A stretch of DNA of 6,635 nt from Rhodoferax sp. (GTDB taxonomy: Bacteria > Pseudomonadota > Gammaproteobacteria > Burkholderiales > Burkholderiaceae_C), in NCBI GenBank assembly GCA_016463455.1, contig JAEMRG010000111.1:1-6635 (forward strand). The letters run 5' to 3'. Below are positions 1 to 5,740 of this stretch, in pieces (within the stretch, counting starts at the first letter, position 1; every line of letters starts with the position of its first letter). The notes under the pieces are model-generated. The model saw nothing but the letters and a program-made list of their open reading frames with translations. It made no database searches and was not told where the DNA came from. The translations under genes were made by a program, and so were the position numbers.

Positions 1-531
1 GGCCAGACCCAGGTCAACGCCAAGATCGACCTGACCTTTGCCAAAGCCTTGCGCGCCATCTTGCGCCAGGACCCGGACGTGATCATGATCGGCGAAATCC
101 GCGATTTTGAAACCGCGCAAATTGCGATTCAGGCCTCGCTCACCGGCCACCTGGTGCTGGCAACTTTGCACACCAATGATGCGGCCAGCGCCGTTACCCG
201 CCTAACGGATATGGGCGTGGAGCCCTTCCTGCTCAGCTCCTCGCTGCTGGGCGTGCTGGCGCAGCGCCTGGTGCGTAAACGCTGCACCACGTGTGCCGGC
301 GCGGGCTGCGCCACCTGCGGGCATACCGGCTATGCCGGGCGCACCGGCGTGTTCGAGTTGCTGCTCACCGATGACGCCATTCGGGCCCAAATTCACAACC
401 AGGCCTCCGAGGCCGATATCCGCCAGGCGGCTTTGGCCAGCGGCATGGTGCTGATGCGCGAGGACGGCCAGCGCTTGGTCGATGCCGCGATCACCACGCG
501 CGAAGAGCTGCTGCGCGTGACGCGCGACTGA
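1..531 (+). CDS. gspE: Type II secretion ATPase GspE, C-terminal part (5' truncated by window)
   Basis: GspE is the cytoplasmic hexameric ATPase that drives pseudopilus assembly in the type II secretion system. The reading frame is open from base 1, so the N-terminal domains and the Walker A loop lie outside the window; 176 codons and a TGA remain. Visible residues in order: a Walker B-type MIGEIRD at about 29-35, a His-box GHLVLATLHTND at 49-60, DMGVEPFLL, LLGVLAQRLVRKRC, a tetracysteine motif (codons at 283, 292, 307 and 316), GYAGRTGVFELLL, and a C-terminal MREDGQRLVDAAITTREELLRVTRD-type ending. That ending and the following gspF favour GspE over the related pilus ATPase PilB. Oddity: the two CxxC pairs are only four residues apart, whereas in Vibrio EpsE they are about 29 apart, so the zinc-binding tip is much reduced. 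gspF follows after 49 nt on the same strand. Confidence 0.93.
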   Translation, partial: GQTQVNAKIDLTFAKALRAILRQDPDVIMIGEIRDFETAQIAIQASLTGHLVLATLHTNDAASAVTRLTDMGVEPFLLSSSLLGVLAQRLVRKRCTTCAGAGCATCGHTGYAGRTGVFELLLTDDAIRAQIHNQASEADIRQAALASGMVLMREDGQRLVDAAITTREELLRVTRD

Positions 532-580
532 GCGCGGATGCTGTAGCGCAAGTGCAACCCCAACAGATTGCCAGCCCACC

Positions 581-1795
581 ATGCCCGCCTACGCTTTTGA
601 AGCCTTAAGCGCCGATGGCCAGACCCGCAAGGGCACGCTGGAGGCGGACTCGGCCAAGTCCGCCCGCACCCAGTTGCGCACCCAGGGGCTGGTGCCGCTC
701 AGTGTGGAGGCGGTGCAAGCGGCCAAAGCGGGCAGCGCCGGGGCCCTGTTTACCCGCCGCGTGTTGGGCGCGCAAGCGCTGGCGGTGTGGACGCGCCAGC
801 TGGCCGGACTGGTCGGTTCGGGCCTGCCGCTGGAGCGTGCATTGGCGTCTTTGAGCAGCGAAGCCGAAAGCGAAGCCGAACGCAACCTGGTGGCCGATTT
901 GCGTGCCGAGGTCAACAGCGGCAGTACTTTTGGGCGCGCGCTAGCGCAGCACCCACGTGAGTTTTCGGCGATTTATGTGGCGGTCGTCGGAGCCGGCGAG
1001 CAAAGCGGCAATTTGGGCCTGGTACTGGAGCATTTGGCGCAAGACCTGGAAGACCAGCAAGTGCTCAACGCCAAGTTGTTGGGCGCGGCTTTGTACCCAG
1101 CTATCGTCAGCCTGGTAGCCATGGCCATCGTCTTGTTTTTAGTCACCTATGTGGTGCCGCAAGTGGCCAGCGTGTTTGCCGGCAGCAAACGCGCTTTGCC
1201 GTTTTTAACCGTGCTGATGCTGGGCCTGAGCGACGTGGTGCGCAGCTATGGCTGGCTGATGCTGGGCCTGCTGGTTTTGGGTATCGGCGCTGCGCGTTGG
1301 GCGCTGCGGGCCCCCGAGTTACGTTACCGTTTTGACGCCGCTTGGCTGGGCCTGCCCATCATCGGGCGGCTGTCGCGCAGCTATAACGCGGCGCGCTTTG
1401 CCAGCACGCTCGCGATGTTGGCAGCGGCGGGGGTGCCGATTCTTAAAGCCTTGCAAGCCGCCTCGGATACTTTGAGCAACCAGGCCATGCGACGCGATGC
1501 GCAAGACGCTTTGGTGGCGGTGCGCGAAGGCGCGCCCCTGGCTTCGGCCTTGGCACAGAAAAAGCGCTTTCCGGGGCTGCTGTCTATGTTTGCCCGCCTG
1601 GGCGAGCAAACCGGCCAATTGCCCCTGATGTTGCAGCGCGCCGCCAGCCAGCTCAGCAGCGAGGTGCAGCGCCGCGCCATGCAACTAGCCACGCTGCTCG
1701 AGCCCTTGCTCATCGTCTTGATGGGCCTGGTAGTGATGCTGATCGTGCTGGCCGTCTTGCTGCCCATCATCCAGATGAACCAGCTGGTGCGTTAA
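581..1795 (+). CDS. gspF: Type II secretion inner-membrane platform protein GspF
   Basis: The product is 404 residues, the usual GspF length. GspF is the polytopic inner-membrane protein of the secretion platform that contacts GspE and GspL. The N-terminus (MPAYAFEALSADGQTRKGTL) is typical and fixes the ATG, although no clear Shine-Dalgarno precedes it. Two homologous T2SSF domains lie at about 70-193 and 272-394; their shared signature is visible as GAGEQSGNLGLVLEHLA at about 137 and RLGEQTGQLPLMLQRAA at about 339. Hydrophobic segments at roughly 168-193, 222-241 and 373-397 are the three expected transmembrane helices, and the LLPIIQMNQLV end is characteristic. The gene probably shares a transcript with gspE. 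No pseudopilin gene (gspG) follows; the next gene is the convergent rpe, so the remaining gsp genes must lie upstream or elsewhere. Confidence 0.95.
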   Translation: MPAYAFEALSADGQTRKGTLEADSAKSARTQLRTQGLVPLSVEAVQAAKAGSAGALFTRRVLGAQALAVWTRQLAGLVGSGLPLERALASLSSEAESEAERNLVADLRAEVNSGSTFGRALAQHPREFSAIYVAVVGAGEQSGNLGLVLEHLAQDLEDQQVLNAKLLGAALYPAIVSLVAMAIVLFLVTYVVPQVASVFAGSKRALPFLTVLMLGLSDVVRSYGWLMLGLLVLGIGAARWALRAPELRYRFDAAWLGLPIIGRLSRSYNAARFASTLAMLAAAGVPILKALQAASDTLSNQAMRRDAQDALVAVREGAPLASALAQKKRFPGLLSMFARLGEQTGQLPLMLQRAASQLSSEVQRRAMQLATLLEPLLIVLMGLVVMLIVLAVLLPIIQMNQLVR

Positions 1796-1820
1796 GCCCG
1801 CTGGGGGCTAGCGTGCTACT

Positions 1821-2498
1821 TCAAGCGGCCAGCGCGCTGCGCATTTGGTCGATGACGGTTTTGTAGTCGGGTTTGCTAAAGATCGCGCTGCCGGCCACAA
1901 AGGTATCGGCGCCCGCGTCGGCTACGCGGCGGATGTTGTCGGTCTTGATGCCACCGTCGACTTCCAGGCGGATGTCTTTGCCGCAGGCGTCTATGCGTTT
2001 GCGTACCGCTTCGATTTTGCGCAAGGCCGAATCGATAAAGCCTTGTCCGCCAAAGCCAGGGTTCACGCTCATGATGAGGATCAGGTCGATGTCCTCAATC
2101 ACCCAGTCCAGCACGTCCAGCGGCTCAGCCGGGTTGAACACCAGCCCGGCTTTCACGCCTTTGGCTTTGATCGCCTGGATGCTCCGGTGGACATGGGTGG
2201 AGGCATCGGGGTGAAAGCTGACCAGGTCGGCCCCGGCATCGGCAAAGGCGGCGGCCAGCGCATCGACTGGCGAAATCATCAGATGCACGTCGATAGGCAC
2301 CGGGGTGCCCGCCGCCGTGTGGGCATGCGGCTTGAGCGCCTGGCAAATCATGGGCCCAAAGGTGAGGTTGGGCACGTAATGGTTGTCCATCACGTCAAAG
2401 TGAATCCAATCGGCACCGGCGGCGATGACGCTTTTCACTTCCTCGCCCAGGCGGGCAAAGTCGGCCGACAAAATCGAGGGGGCAATGCGAAAATTCAT
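1821..2498 (-). CDS. rpe: Ribulose-phosphate 3-epimerase
   Basis: The enzyme interconverts D-ribulose 5-phosphate and D-xylulose 5-phosphate in the non-oxidative pentose phosphate pathway and, in autotrophs, the Calvin cycle; it is cytosolic. The 225 residues match the usual length of this TIM-barrel family. Visible motifs: APSILSADF at 6-14; DWIHFDVMDNHYVPNLTFGP at 30-49, with presumed metal ligands His33 and Asp35; PIDVHLM at 68-74 with His72; IMSVNPGFGGQ at 142-152 forming the phosphate loop; and LEVDGGI at 178-184 with the second catalytic Asp181. All expected active-site residues are present. The ATG is fixed by the MNFRIAPSILSADF start; only a weak AGAG lies upstream. The gene diverges from apaG and converges on gspF with a 25-bp gap. 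A terminator-like hairpin sits in its short leader. The gph and trpE genes that follow rpe in some relatives are absent here. Confidence 0.97.
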   Translation of the reverse strand: MNFRIAPSILSADFARLGEEVKSVIAAGADWIHFDVMDNHYVPNLTFGPMICQALKPHAHTAAGTPVPIDVHLMISPVDALAAAFADAGADLVSFHPDASTHVHRSIQAIKAKGVKAGLVFNPAEPLDVLDWVIEDIDLILIMSVNPGFGGQGFIDSALRKIEAVRKRIDACGKDIRLEVDGGIKTDNIRRVADAGADTFVAGSAIFSKPDYKTVIDQMRSALAA

Positions 2499-2520
2499 GG
2501 TGACAGTCTCTTATGTTTTG

Positions 2521-2545
2521 AAAAATGGGGCTTATTCAGGCCCCA
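2521..2545 (-). promoter_or_regulatory. Terminator-like hairpin in the leader of rpe
   Basis: A perfect 6-bp inverted repeat (TGGGGC at 2526-2531, GCCCCA at 2540-2545) encloses an 8-nt loop whose outermost bases can add a G-U pair when read as plus-strand RNA. Read on the minus strand, the hairpin is followed at once by five T (2525 to 2521), the form of an intrinsic terminator. It lies 23-47 nt upstream of the rpe start codon, in the same sense as rpe. It could be an attenuator in the rpe leader, or a terminator for minus-strand transcription arriving from the apaG side. The T-run is short, so strong termination is not assured. The inverted repeat is seen directly; its function is inferred. 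Confidence 0.4.
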
Positions 2546-2584
2546 GGGTGGAACATACCCGATTTTGCGCGTTAGCATCCGGCC

Positions 2585-2995
2585 ATGTCCAAAACCAGTT
2601 CCGCCTACCAGTTTCATGTGGAAGTGTTTCCACAGTATTTGCCCCAGCAGTCGGCGCCGCAAAATGCTTTGTATGTGTTTGCCTACACCATCACCATCAC
2701 CAATACCGGCAAGATGGCGGCGCAGCTGATTTCGCGCGCTTGGAATGTGAACGATGCCAACGGACACACCGAAAAAGTCAAAGGTCTGGGCGTCATCGGA
2801 CAGCAGCCTTTGCTGCAACCAGGGCAGGTGTTTGAGTACACCAGCGGCACGCGATTGCGCACACCCACGGGCACCATGCATGGCAGTTTTTTTTGCGTTG
2901 CCGAAGATGGCGAAAAATTTGAGGTGGACATTCCCATGTTTGTACTCGATGCACTCAGTGCCGGGCCGGGCAGCGGCGCGCGCACTTTGCATTAA
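2585..2995 (+). CDS. apaG: ApaG (Co2+/Mg2+ efflux-associated) protein
   Basis: The product is 136 residues, slightly longer than the roughly 125 of most ApaG proteins; the extra length is in the tail after residue 121. ApaG is a small protein with an immunoglobulin/fibronectin-III-like beta-sandwich. It is linked genetically to Co2+ resistance and Mg2+ efflux in Salmonella, but its biochemical role is not settled. Family marks: a YLPQQS-type segment at 18-23, YVFAYTITITNTG at 30-42, SRAWNVNDANG at 50-60, the glycine-rich GLGVIG at 67-72, QPLLQPGQVFEYTSG at 74-88, and FEVDIPMFVL at 112-121. The ATG gives the expected start, but no good Shine-Dalgarno is visible. It diverges from rpe across 86 bp and is followed 8 nt later by thiL. 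An 8-T run lies inside the gene at 2887-2894. Confidence 0.95.
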   Translation: MSKTSSAYQFHVEVFPQYLPQQSAPQNALYVFAYTITITNTGKMAAQLISRAWNVNDANGHTEKVKGLGVIGQQPLLQPGQVFEYTSGTRLRTPTGTMHGSFFCVAEDGEKFEVDIPMFVLDALSAGPGSGARTLH

Positions 2996-2997
2996 GG
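2994..2997 (+). promoter_or_regulatory. Shine-Dalgarno of thiL, overlapping the apaG stop
   Basis: AAGG overlaps the TAA of apaG (2993-2995) and lies 6 nt before the GTG at 3004. It supports the GTG start and suggests that thiL translation is coupled to apaG termination. Confidence 0.5.
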
Positions 2998-3003
2998 CGC
3001 CGC

Positions 3004-4035
3004 GTGCCGGGTGAGTTCGAACTGATCGCGCGCTATTTCACACGGCCGGTACACAAAGCGGTGCTGGGCGTGGGCGATGATTGCGCGCTGCTGCAAACCG
3101 CGCCAGGCATGCAACTGGCTATTTCCACCGATATGCTGGTCGCAGGCCGGCATTTTTTTGTGGACGTAGACCCTTTTTTACTGGGACATAAATGCCTGGC
3201 GGTGAACCTGAGTGATTTGGCTGCCTGCGGCGCCCGCCCTTTGGCCTTTAGCCTGGCCCTGGCCTTGCCACAGGCAGAAGCAGCCTGGTTGGAACCATTC
3301 GCCAAAGGCTTGCTTTCGCTGGCCGATGCGCATGGCTGCGAACTGATTGGCGGGGATACCACGCGTGGGCCTTTGACGATTTGCATCACGGTGTACGGCG
3401 AAGTGCCAGCGGAGAAGGCAGCGCTGCCGGTGCCCACGCAGGCTTTGCTGCGCAGCGGTGCGCAAGCAGGCGACGATGTGTTTGTCAGCGGCAGCCTGGG
3501 CGATGCAGCCCTGGCCTTGCTGGCTTTGCAAGGTCGGCTCACGCTGCCCGCAGATCTGTTGCAGGCAGCGCGTGCGCGGCTAGAGCAACCTACGCCACGT
3601 GTGGCCCTGGGCCTGGCCTTGCGCGGTATCGCCAGCGCCTGTGCCGACATCAGCGACGGTTTGTTGGGCGATTTGGGCCATATTCTTGCGCGCTCGCACT
3701 GCGGCGCACGGGTAGAGGTGGACCAGGTCTTACCCTTGCTGGCCGCCCGCCAGGTCTATGCGGGCGGCAGCGCGCAGTTTGACAGCGATATGGGTGCGCG
3801 CACCGCATTGCAATGTGTGCTGGCCGGGGGTGATGATTACGAGTTGGTGTTTACCGCGCCGACAGCACAGCGCAGCGCATTGGCCGCGCTGTCAAGCAGC
3901 TTGCAACTGCCGCTCAGCCGTATCGCTACCATAGAGGCTGCGCCGGGGCTGCGCCTAGTCGATGCCACAGGGCAAGCCGTGGCCCAGGATTTCGCCTCGT
4001 TTGACCATTTCGCAGCTGCGCTTGCATTGCCATAA
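3004..4035 (+). CDS. thiL: Thiamine-monophosphate kinase
   Basis: ThiL phosphorylates thiamine monophosphate with ATP to give thiamine diphosphate, the active cofactor; it is a cytosolic member of the PurM/AIR-synthase-like superfamily. The product has 343 residues. Motifs in order: GEFELIARYF at 3-12; GVGDDCALL at 22-30; STDMLVAGRHF at 41-51; GHKCLAVNLSDLAACGA at 61-77; IGGDTTRG at 115-122; SGSLGDAALAL at 162-172; ADISDGLLGDLG at 214-225; and GGDDYELVF at 275-283. The acidic residues in these motifs are the expected Mg-ATP ligands, and none is missing. The start is a GTG: the next in-frame ATG is at residue 36 and would delete the GDD motif. It is probably cotranscribed with apaG upstream and the AHSA1-type gene 21 nt downstream. 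I see no sign of a thiamine riboswitch in front of it. Confidence 0.97.
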   Translation: MPGEFELIARYFTRPVHKAVLGVGDDCALLQTAPGMQLAISTDMLVAGRHFFVDVDPFLLGHKCLAVNLSDLAACGARPLAFSLALALPQAEAAWLEPFAKGLLSLADAHGCELIGGDTTRGPLTICITVYGEVPAEKAALPVPTQALLRSGAQAGDDVFVSGSLGDAALALLALQGRLTLPADLLQAARARLEQPTPRVALGLALRGIASACADISDGLLGDLGHILARSHCGARVEVDQVLPLLAARQVYAGGSAQFDSDMGARTALQCVLAGGDDYELVFTAPTAQRSALAALSSSLQLPLSRIATIEAAPGLRLVDATGQAVAQDFASFDHFAAALALP

Positions 4036-4045
4036 ACATCGTTGG

Positions 4046-4050
4046 AAGGA
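4046..4050 (+). promoter_or_regulatory. Shine-Dalgarno fixing the start of the AHSA1-type gene
   Basis: AAGGA (within GGAAGGA, 4044-4050) lies 6 nt before the ATG at 4057. It is the clearest ribosome-binding site inside the apaG-to-pncC gene run. It places the start at 4057, not at an in-frame TTG at 4042 that would put the site within the coding region. Confidence 0.75.
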
Positions 4051-4056
4051 AACACC

Positions 4057-4548
4057 ATGTCGACGCCATTTCGTATTTCGCACAGTTTCAAAGTCTCGCG
4101 CGACACTTTATGGGCGGTGTATACCCAGCCCGAGCATTTGTGCAAATGGTTCGGGCCGCAAGGCTTCACCATGCCGGCCTATGACATGGAGTTTCGTGTG
4201 GGCGGTGCGTTTTTGCATGCCCTGCAAGCCCCCGATGGCACGCAAATGTGGGGCAAGTGGGAGTTTTTAGGTATCGACGCGCCACGGCGTTTGTCGCTGG
4301 TGCAGCATTTTTCCGACCGCGAGGGCGGCATCACCCGCCACCCCATGTCACCGGGCTGGCCGCTGCGCACCATGGCCACCACCACGTTTACCGAAGAAGG
4401 CAGTGCTAGCGGCCTGCACCTGGAGTGGCTACCTTTTGAATCTACGCCCGACGAGACCGCCACGTTTGACGCCGGCCACGAGAGCATGCAGCAAGGCTGG
4501 ACCGGTACTTTTGCGCAGCTAGAAGCCTACCTGGCCACCTTGCCCTGA
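4057..4548 (+). CDS. SRPBCC (AHSA1-type) domain protein
   Basis: The product has 163 residues and forms a single START/Bet v 1-like (SRPBCC) domain of the AHSA1-like, polyketide cyclase/ATPase-activator class. These domains form a deep hydrophobic ligand pocket, but the ligand and role cannot be read from sequence. Visible family marks: TLWAVYTQPEHLCKWFGPQGF at about 17-37, with the common WFGP; the MEFRVGGAF strand at about 44-52; GTQMWGKWEFLGIDAPRRL at about 61-79; an ATTTFTEEG strand; and a C-terminal amphipathic helix of GHESMQQGWTGTFAQLEAYLA type. There is no signal peptide or membrane segment, so it is probably cytosolic. It has its own strong ribosome-binding site and sits between thiL and pgpA, two genes often adjacent in proteobacteria, so it looks like an insertion into that cluster. 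Base composition is like its neighbours. Confidence 0.88.
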   Translation: MSTPFRISHSFKVSRDTLWAVYTQPEHLCKWFGPQGFTMPAYDMEFRVGGAFLHALQAPDGTQMWGKWEFLGIDAPRRLSLVQHFSDREGGITRHPMSPGWPLRTMATTTFTEEGSASGLHLEWLPFESTPDETATFDAGHESMQQGWTGTFAQLEAYLATLP

Positions 4549-4578
4549 GCGCCACCGCCGCCGCCTGTTTCCCCGCCT

Positions 4579-5148
4579 ATGCCCACATCTGAGACTTTGT
4601 ACACCACGGGCGCGGGCGCCAGCCGCTTTGCGGCGCGGCCTACGGCTGCTTTTATGTTGTCGCACCCGGCCCATGTGTTTGCACTAGGCTTTGGCTCGGG
4701 CCTGTCGCGTATTGCCCCGGGCACCAGCGGCACCTTGTGGGCCTGGCTGACGTTTTGGTGCCTGACACCCTGGATGAGCGATGCGCTCTGGGGCTACGCG
4801 CTGCTGGCCTCCACCCTCGTGGGTTGGTGGGCTTGCGCGGTCACCGCGCGCAATATGGGTGTGCTCGATCCCGGCAGCATTGTGTGGGACGAGGTGGTGG
4901 CCTTTTGGTTGGTGCTTTGGGTCTTAACGCCGGCCAGCTTTGGGACGCAGCTTGCGGCTTTTGTGCTGTTTCGGTTTTTTGATGCGGTCAAGCCCGGCCC
5001 GGTGGGCTGGGCCGATGCACTGTTTCATGGCATCGATGTGGACACCGAACGTTGGCCCTGGGCCAAGGCCGGTTGGGGCATCATGCTGGACGACCTGGTG
5101 GCTGCAGCTTGTACCCTGCTGGTGATGGCGGTATGGCGCGCCTGGTAG
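4579..5148 (+). CDS. pgpA: Phosphatidylglycerophosphatase A
   Basis: PgpA removes the 3'-phosphate of phosphatidylglycerol phosphate to give phosphatidylglycerol, the last step in synthesis of this membrane lipid; it is an integral inner-membrane enzyme. The product has 189 residues. Visible signatures: GFGSGLSRIAPGTSGTLWAW at 37-56; DPGSIVWDEVVAFW at 97-110, with the conserved acidic pair; FRFFDAVKPGPVGWAD at 131-146; and GWGIMLDDLVAA at 165-176. Hydrophobic stretches at about 51-63, 70-88, 103-118, 122-135 and 169-187 fit the expected helices. The ATG at 4579 has no clear Shine-Dalgarno; an internal ATG (residue 26, position 4654) just before LSHPAHVFALGFG is a possible alternative and would remove a poorly conserved leader. 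The last 16 nt overlap pncC, which suggests coupled expression. Confidence 0.96.
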   Translation: MPTSETLYTTGAGASRFAARPTAAFMLSHPAHVFALGFGSGLSRIAPGTSGTLWAWLTFWCLTPWMSDALWGYALLASTLVGWWACAVTARNMGVLDPGSIVWDEVVAFWLVLWVLTPASFGTQLAAFVLFRFFDAVKPGPVGWADALFHGIDVDTERWPWAKAGWGIMLDDLVAAACTLLVMAVWRAW

Positions 5149-5618
5149 AGGACTTGGCTGCCGCCTTGCTGGCACGCGGCTGGATGCTGGCCACCGCCGA
5201 GAGCTGCACCGGTGGACTGATTGCTGGCGCCTGTACTGACCTGGCCGGCTCCAGCAACTGGTTGGAGCGCGGCTTTGTCAGCTATTCCAATGCCGCCAAG
5301 ACCGAACTGCTGGGCGTGGATGCGGCCCTGATAGCGCACCACGGCGCGGTGAGCGAGCCGGTGGCCCGCGCTATGGCGCAAGGTGCATTGCAGCACTCTA
5401 AGGCGCAGTGCGCGCTGGCCGTCACCGGCATCGCCGGGCCGGGCGGAGGCAGTGCCGACAAACCGGTGGGCACGGTTTGGTTTGCCTGGGCCACGCCAGG
5501 CGGCGTGCATAGCGAGTTGCAGCTTTTAAACGGGGACCGCACGCAAGTGCGCAGCGCTACCGTGCAGCACAGCTTGGCCGTGCTGCTGTCCTTGGTGCAA
5601 GCGACCCCGGCGCCCTGA
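5133..5618 (+). CDS. pncC: Nicotinamide-nucleotide amidohydrolase PncC (CinA C-terminal domain type)
   Basis: PncC hydrolyses nicotinamide mononucleotide to nicotinate mononucleotide and ammonia, returning NAD breakdown products to NAD synthesis; it is cytosolic. The 161 residues are the stand-alone CinA C-terminal domain, with no N-terminal COG1058 (MoCF) domain. Motifs: ATAESCTGGLIAG starting at residue 20, with the presumed catalytic Ser24; SYSNAAKTELLGV; GAVSEPVARAMAQGAL; and AVTGIAGPGGGSADKPVGTVWFA. The start is the ATG at 5133, inside the pgpA 3' end, giving a 16-nt overlap; a longer in-frame start at 5052 would add a non-homologous tail read from pgpA sequence. The Shine-Dalgarno is weak, as expected for a coupled gene. 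It is the last gene of this run, followed by a hairpin with a T-run. The name cinA is often applied to this protein, but the competence-damage domain is absent. Confidence 0.95.
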   Translation: MARLVEDLAAALLARGWMLATAESCTGGLIAGACTDLAGSSNWLERGFVSYSNAAKTELLGVDAALIAHHGAVSEPVARAMAQGALQHSKAQCALAVTGIAGPGGGSADKPVGTVWFAWATPGGVHSELQLLNGDRTQVRSATVQHSLAVLLSLVQATPAP

Positions 5619-5645
5619 GACTGCTTTTTGCCATCAAGTTCGCAT

Positions 5646-5679
5646 GGATCGCCACGCCACTGCGCGCCTCGGGATGACG
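5646..5679 (+). repeat. REP-like intergenic palindromic element (single copy in window)
   Basis: The segment begins GGATCGCCACG and ends CTCGGGATGACG. This form (GGAT-GCCACG at one end, CTCG--ATGACG at the other) resembles the short dispersed intergenic palindromes found in many copies in various bacterial genomes. Imperfect terminal complementarity is visible (ATC at 5648-5650 with GAT at 5673-5675), and an internal ACTGCG (5659-5664) pairs with CGCAGT just past the end (5678-5683). It lies outside any gene. That it is repeated elsewhere is an inference from resemblance, since only one copy is in the window. Confidence 0.4.
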
Positions 5680-5706
5680 CAGTTTTGCGCATCTGCGTGG
5701 CTTTTT
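5677..5706 (+). terminator. Probable intrinsic terminator after pncC
   Basis: ACGCAG (5677-5682) and CTGCGT (5693-5698) form a perfect 6-bp stem around a 10-nt loop, followed by GGC and five T (5702-5706). An alternative, larger fold pairs GCCACGC (5651-5657) with GCGTGGC (5695-5701), again directly before the T-run. Either would place a stem before the T-run, 59 to 88 nt after the pncC stop and before the exporter gene. It probably ends the apaG-to-pncC transcript. Confidence 0.6.
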
Positions 5707-5740
5707 AGCGCAGCACCTATTGAAAAAGCGTCCTTAACGC

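Noticed and set aside
857..880. Perfect 12-bp tandem repeat in gspF coding Ser-Glu-Ala-Glu twice
   Set aside because: It keeps the frame, lies in a charged loop region, and the protein has the normal GspF length, so it gives no sign of expansion.
2552..2580. Possible sigma-70 promoter for rpe (TATGTT on the minus strand)
   Set aside because: The -10-like hexamer has no acceptable -35 at normal spacing (GGATGC), so it is too weak to annotate.
1845..2729. Long plus-strand open frame (294 codons) opposite rpe
   Set aside because: It mirrors the codon bias of rpe, and the antisense translation shows no recognisable motif; rpe on the minus strand has all its active-site residues.
2965..3003. Possible thiamine diphosphate riboswitch before thiL
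   Set aside because: Only 8 nt separate apaG and thiL, and no riboswitch-like conserved segments are visible.
3033..3650. Minus-strand open frame of about 205 codons within thiL
   Set aside because: It is composition-driven: rich in Ala, Ser, Arg and Pro without domain features, and fully inside a well-supported gene.
4042..4056. In-frame TTG start for the AHSA1-type gene
   Set aside because: The strong AAGGA at 4046-4050 would lie inside the coding region; it is ideally spaced for the ATG at 4057.
4551..4566. Short GCC-type triplet run before pgpA
   Set aside because: Only a few imperfect units in GC-rich DNA; expected by composition.
5052..5132. Longer in-frame start for pncC
   Set aside because: The added 27 residues are read from pgpA sequence in another frame and do not resemble the family; the ATG at 5133 gives the expected N-terminus.
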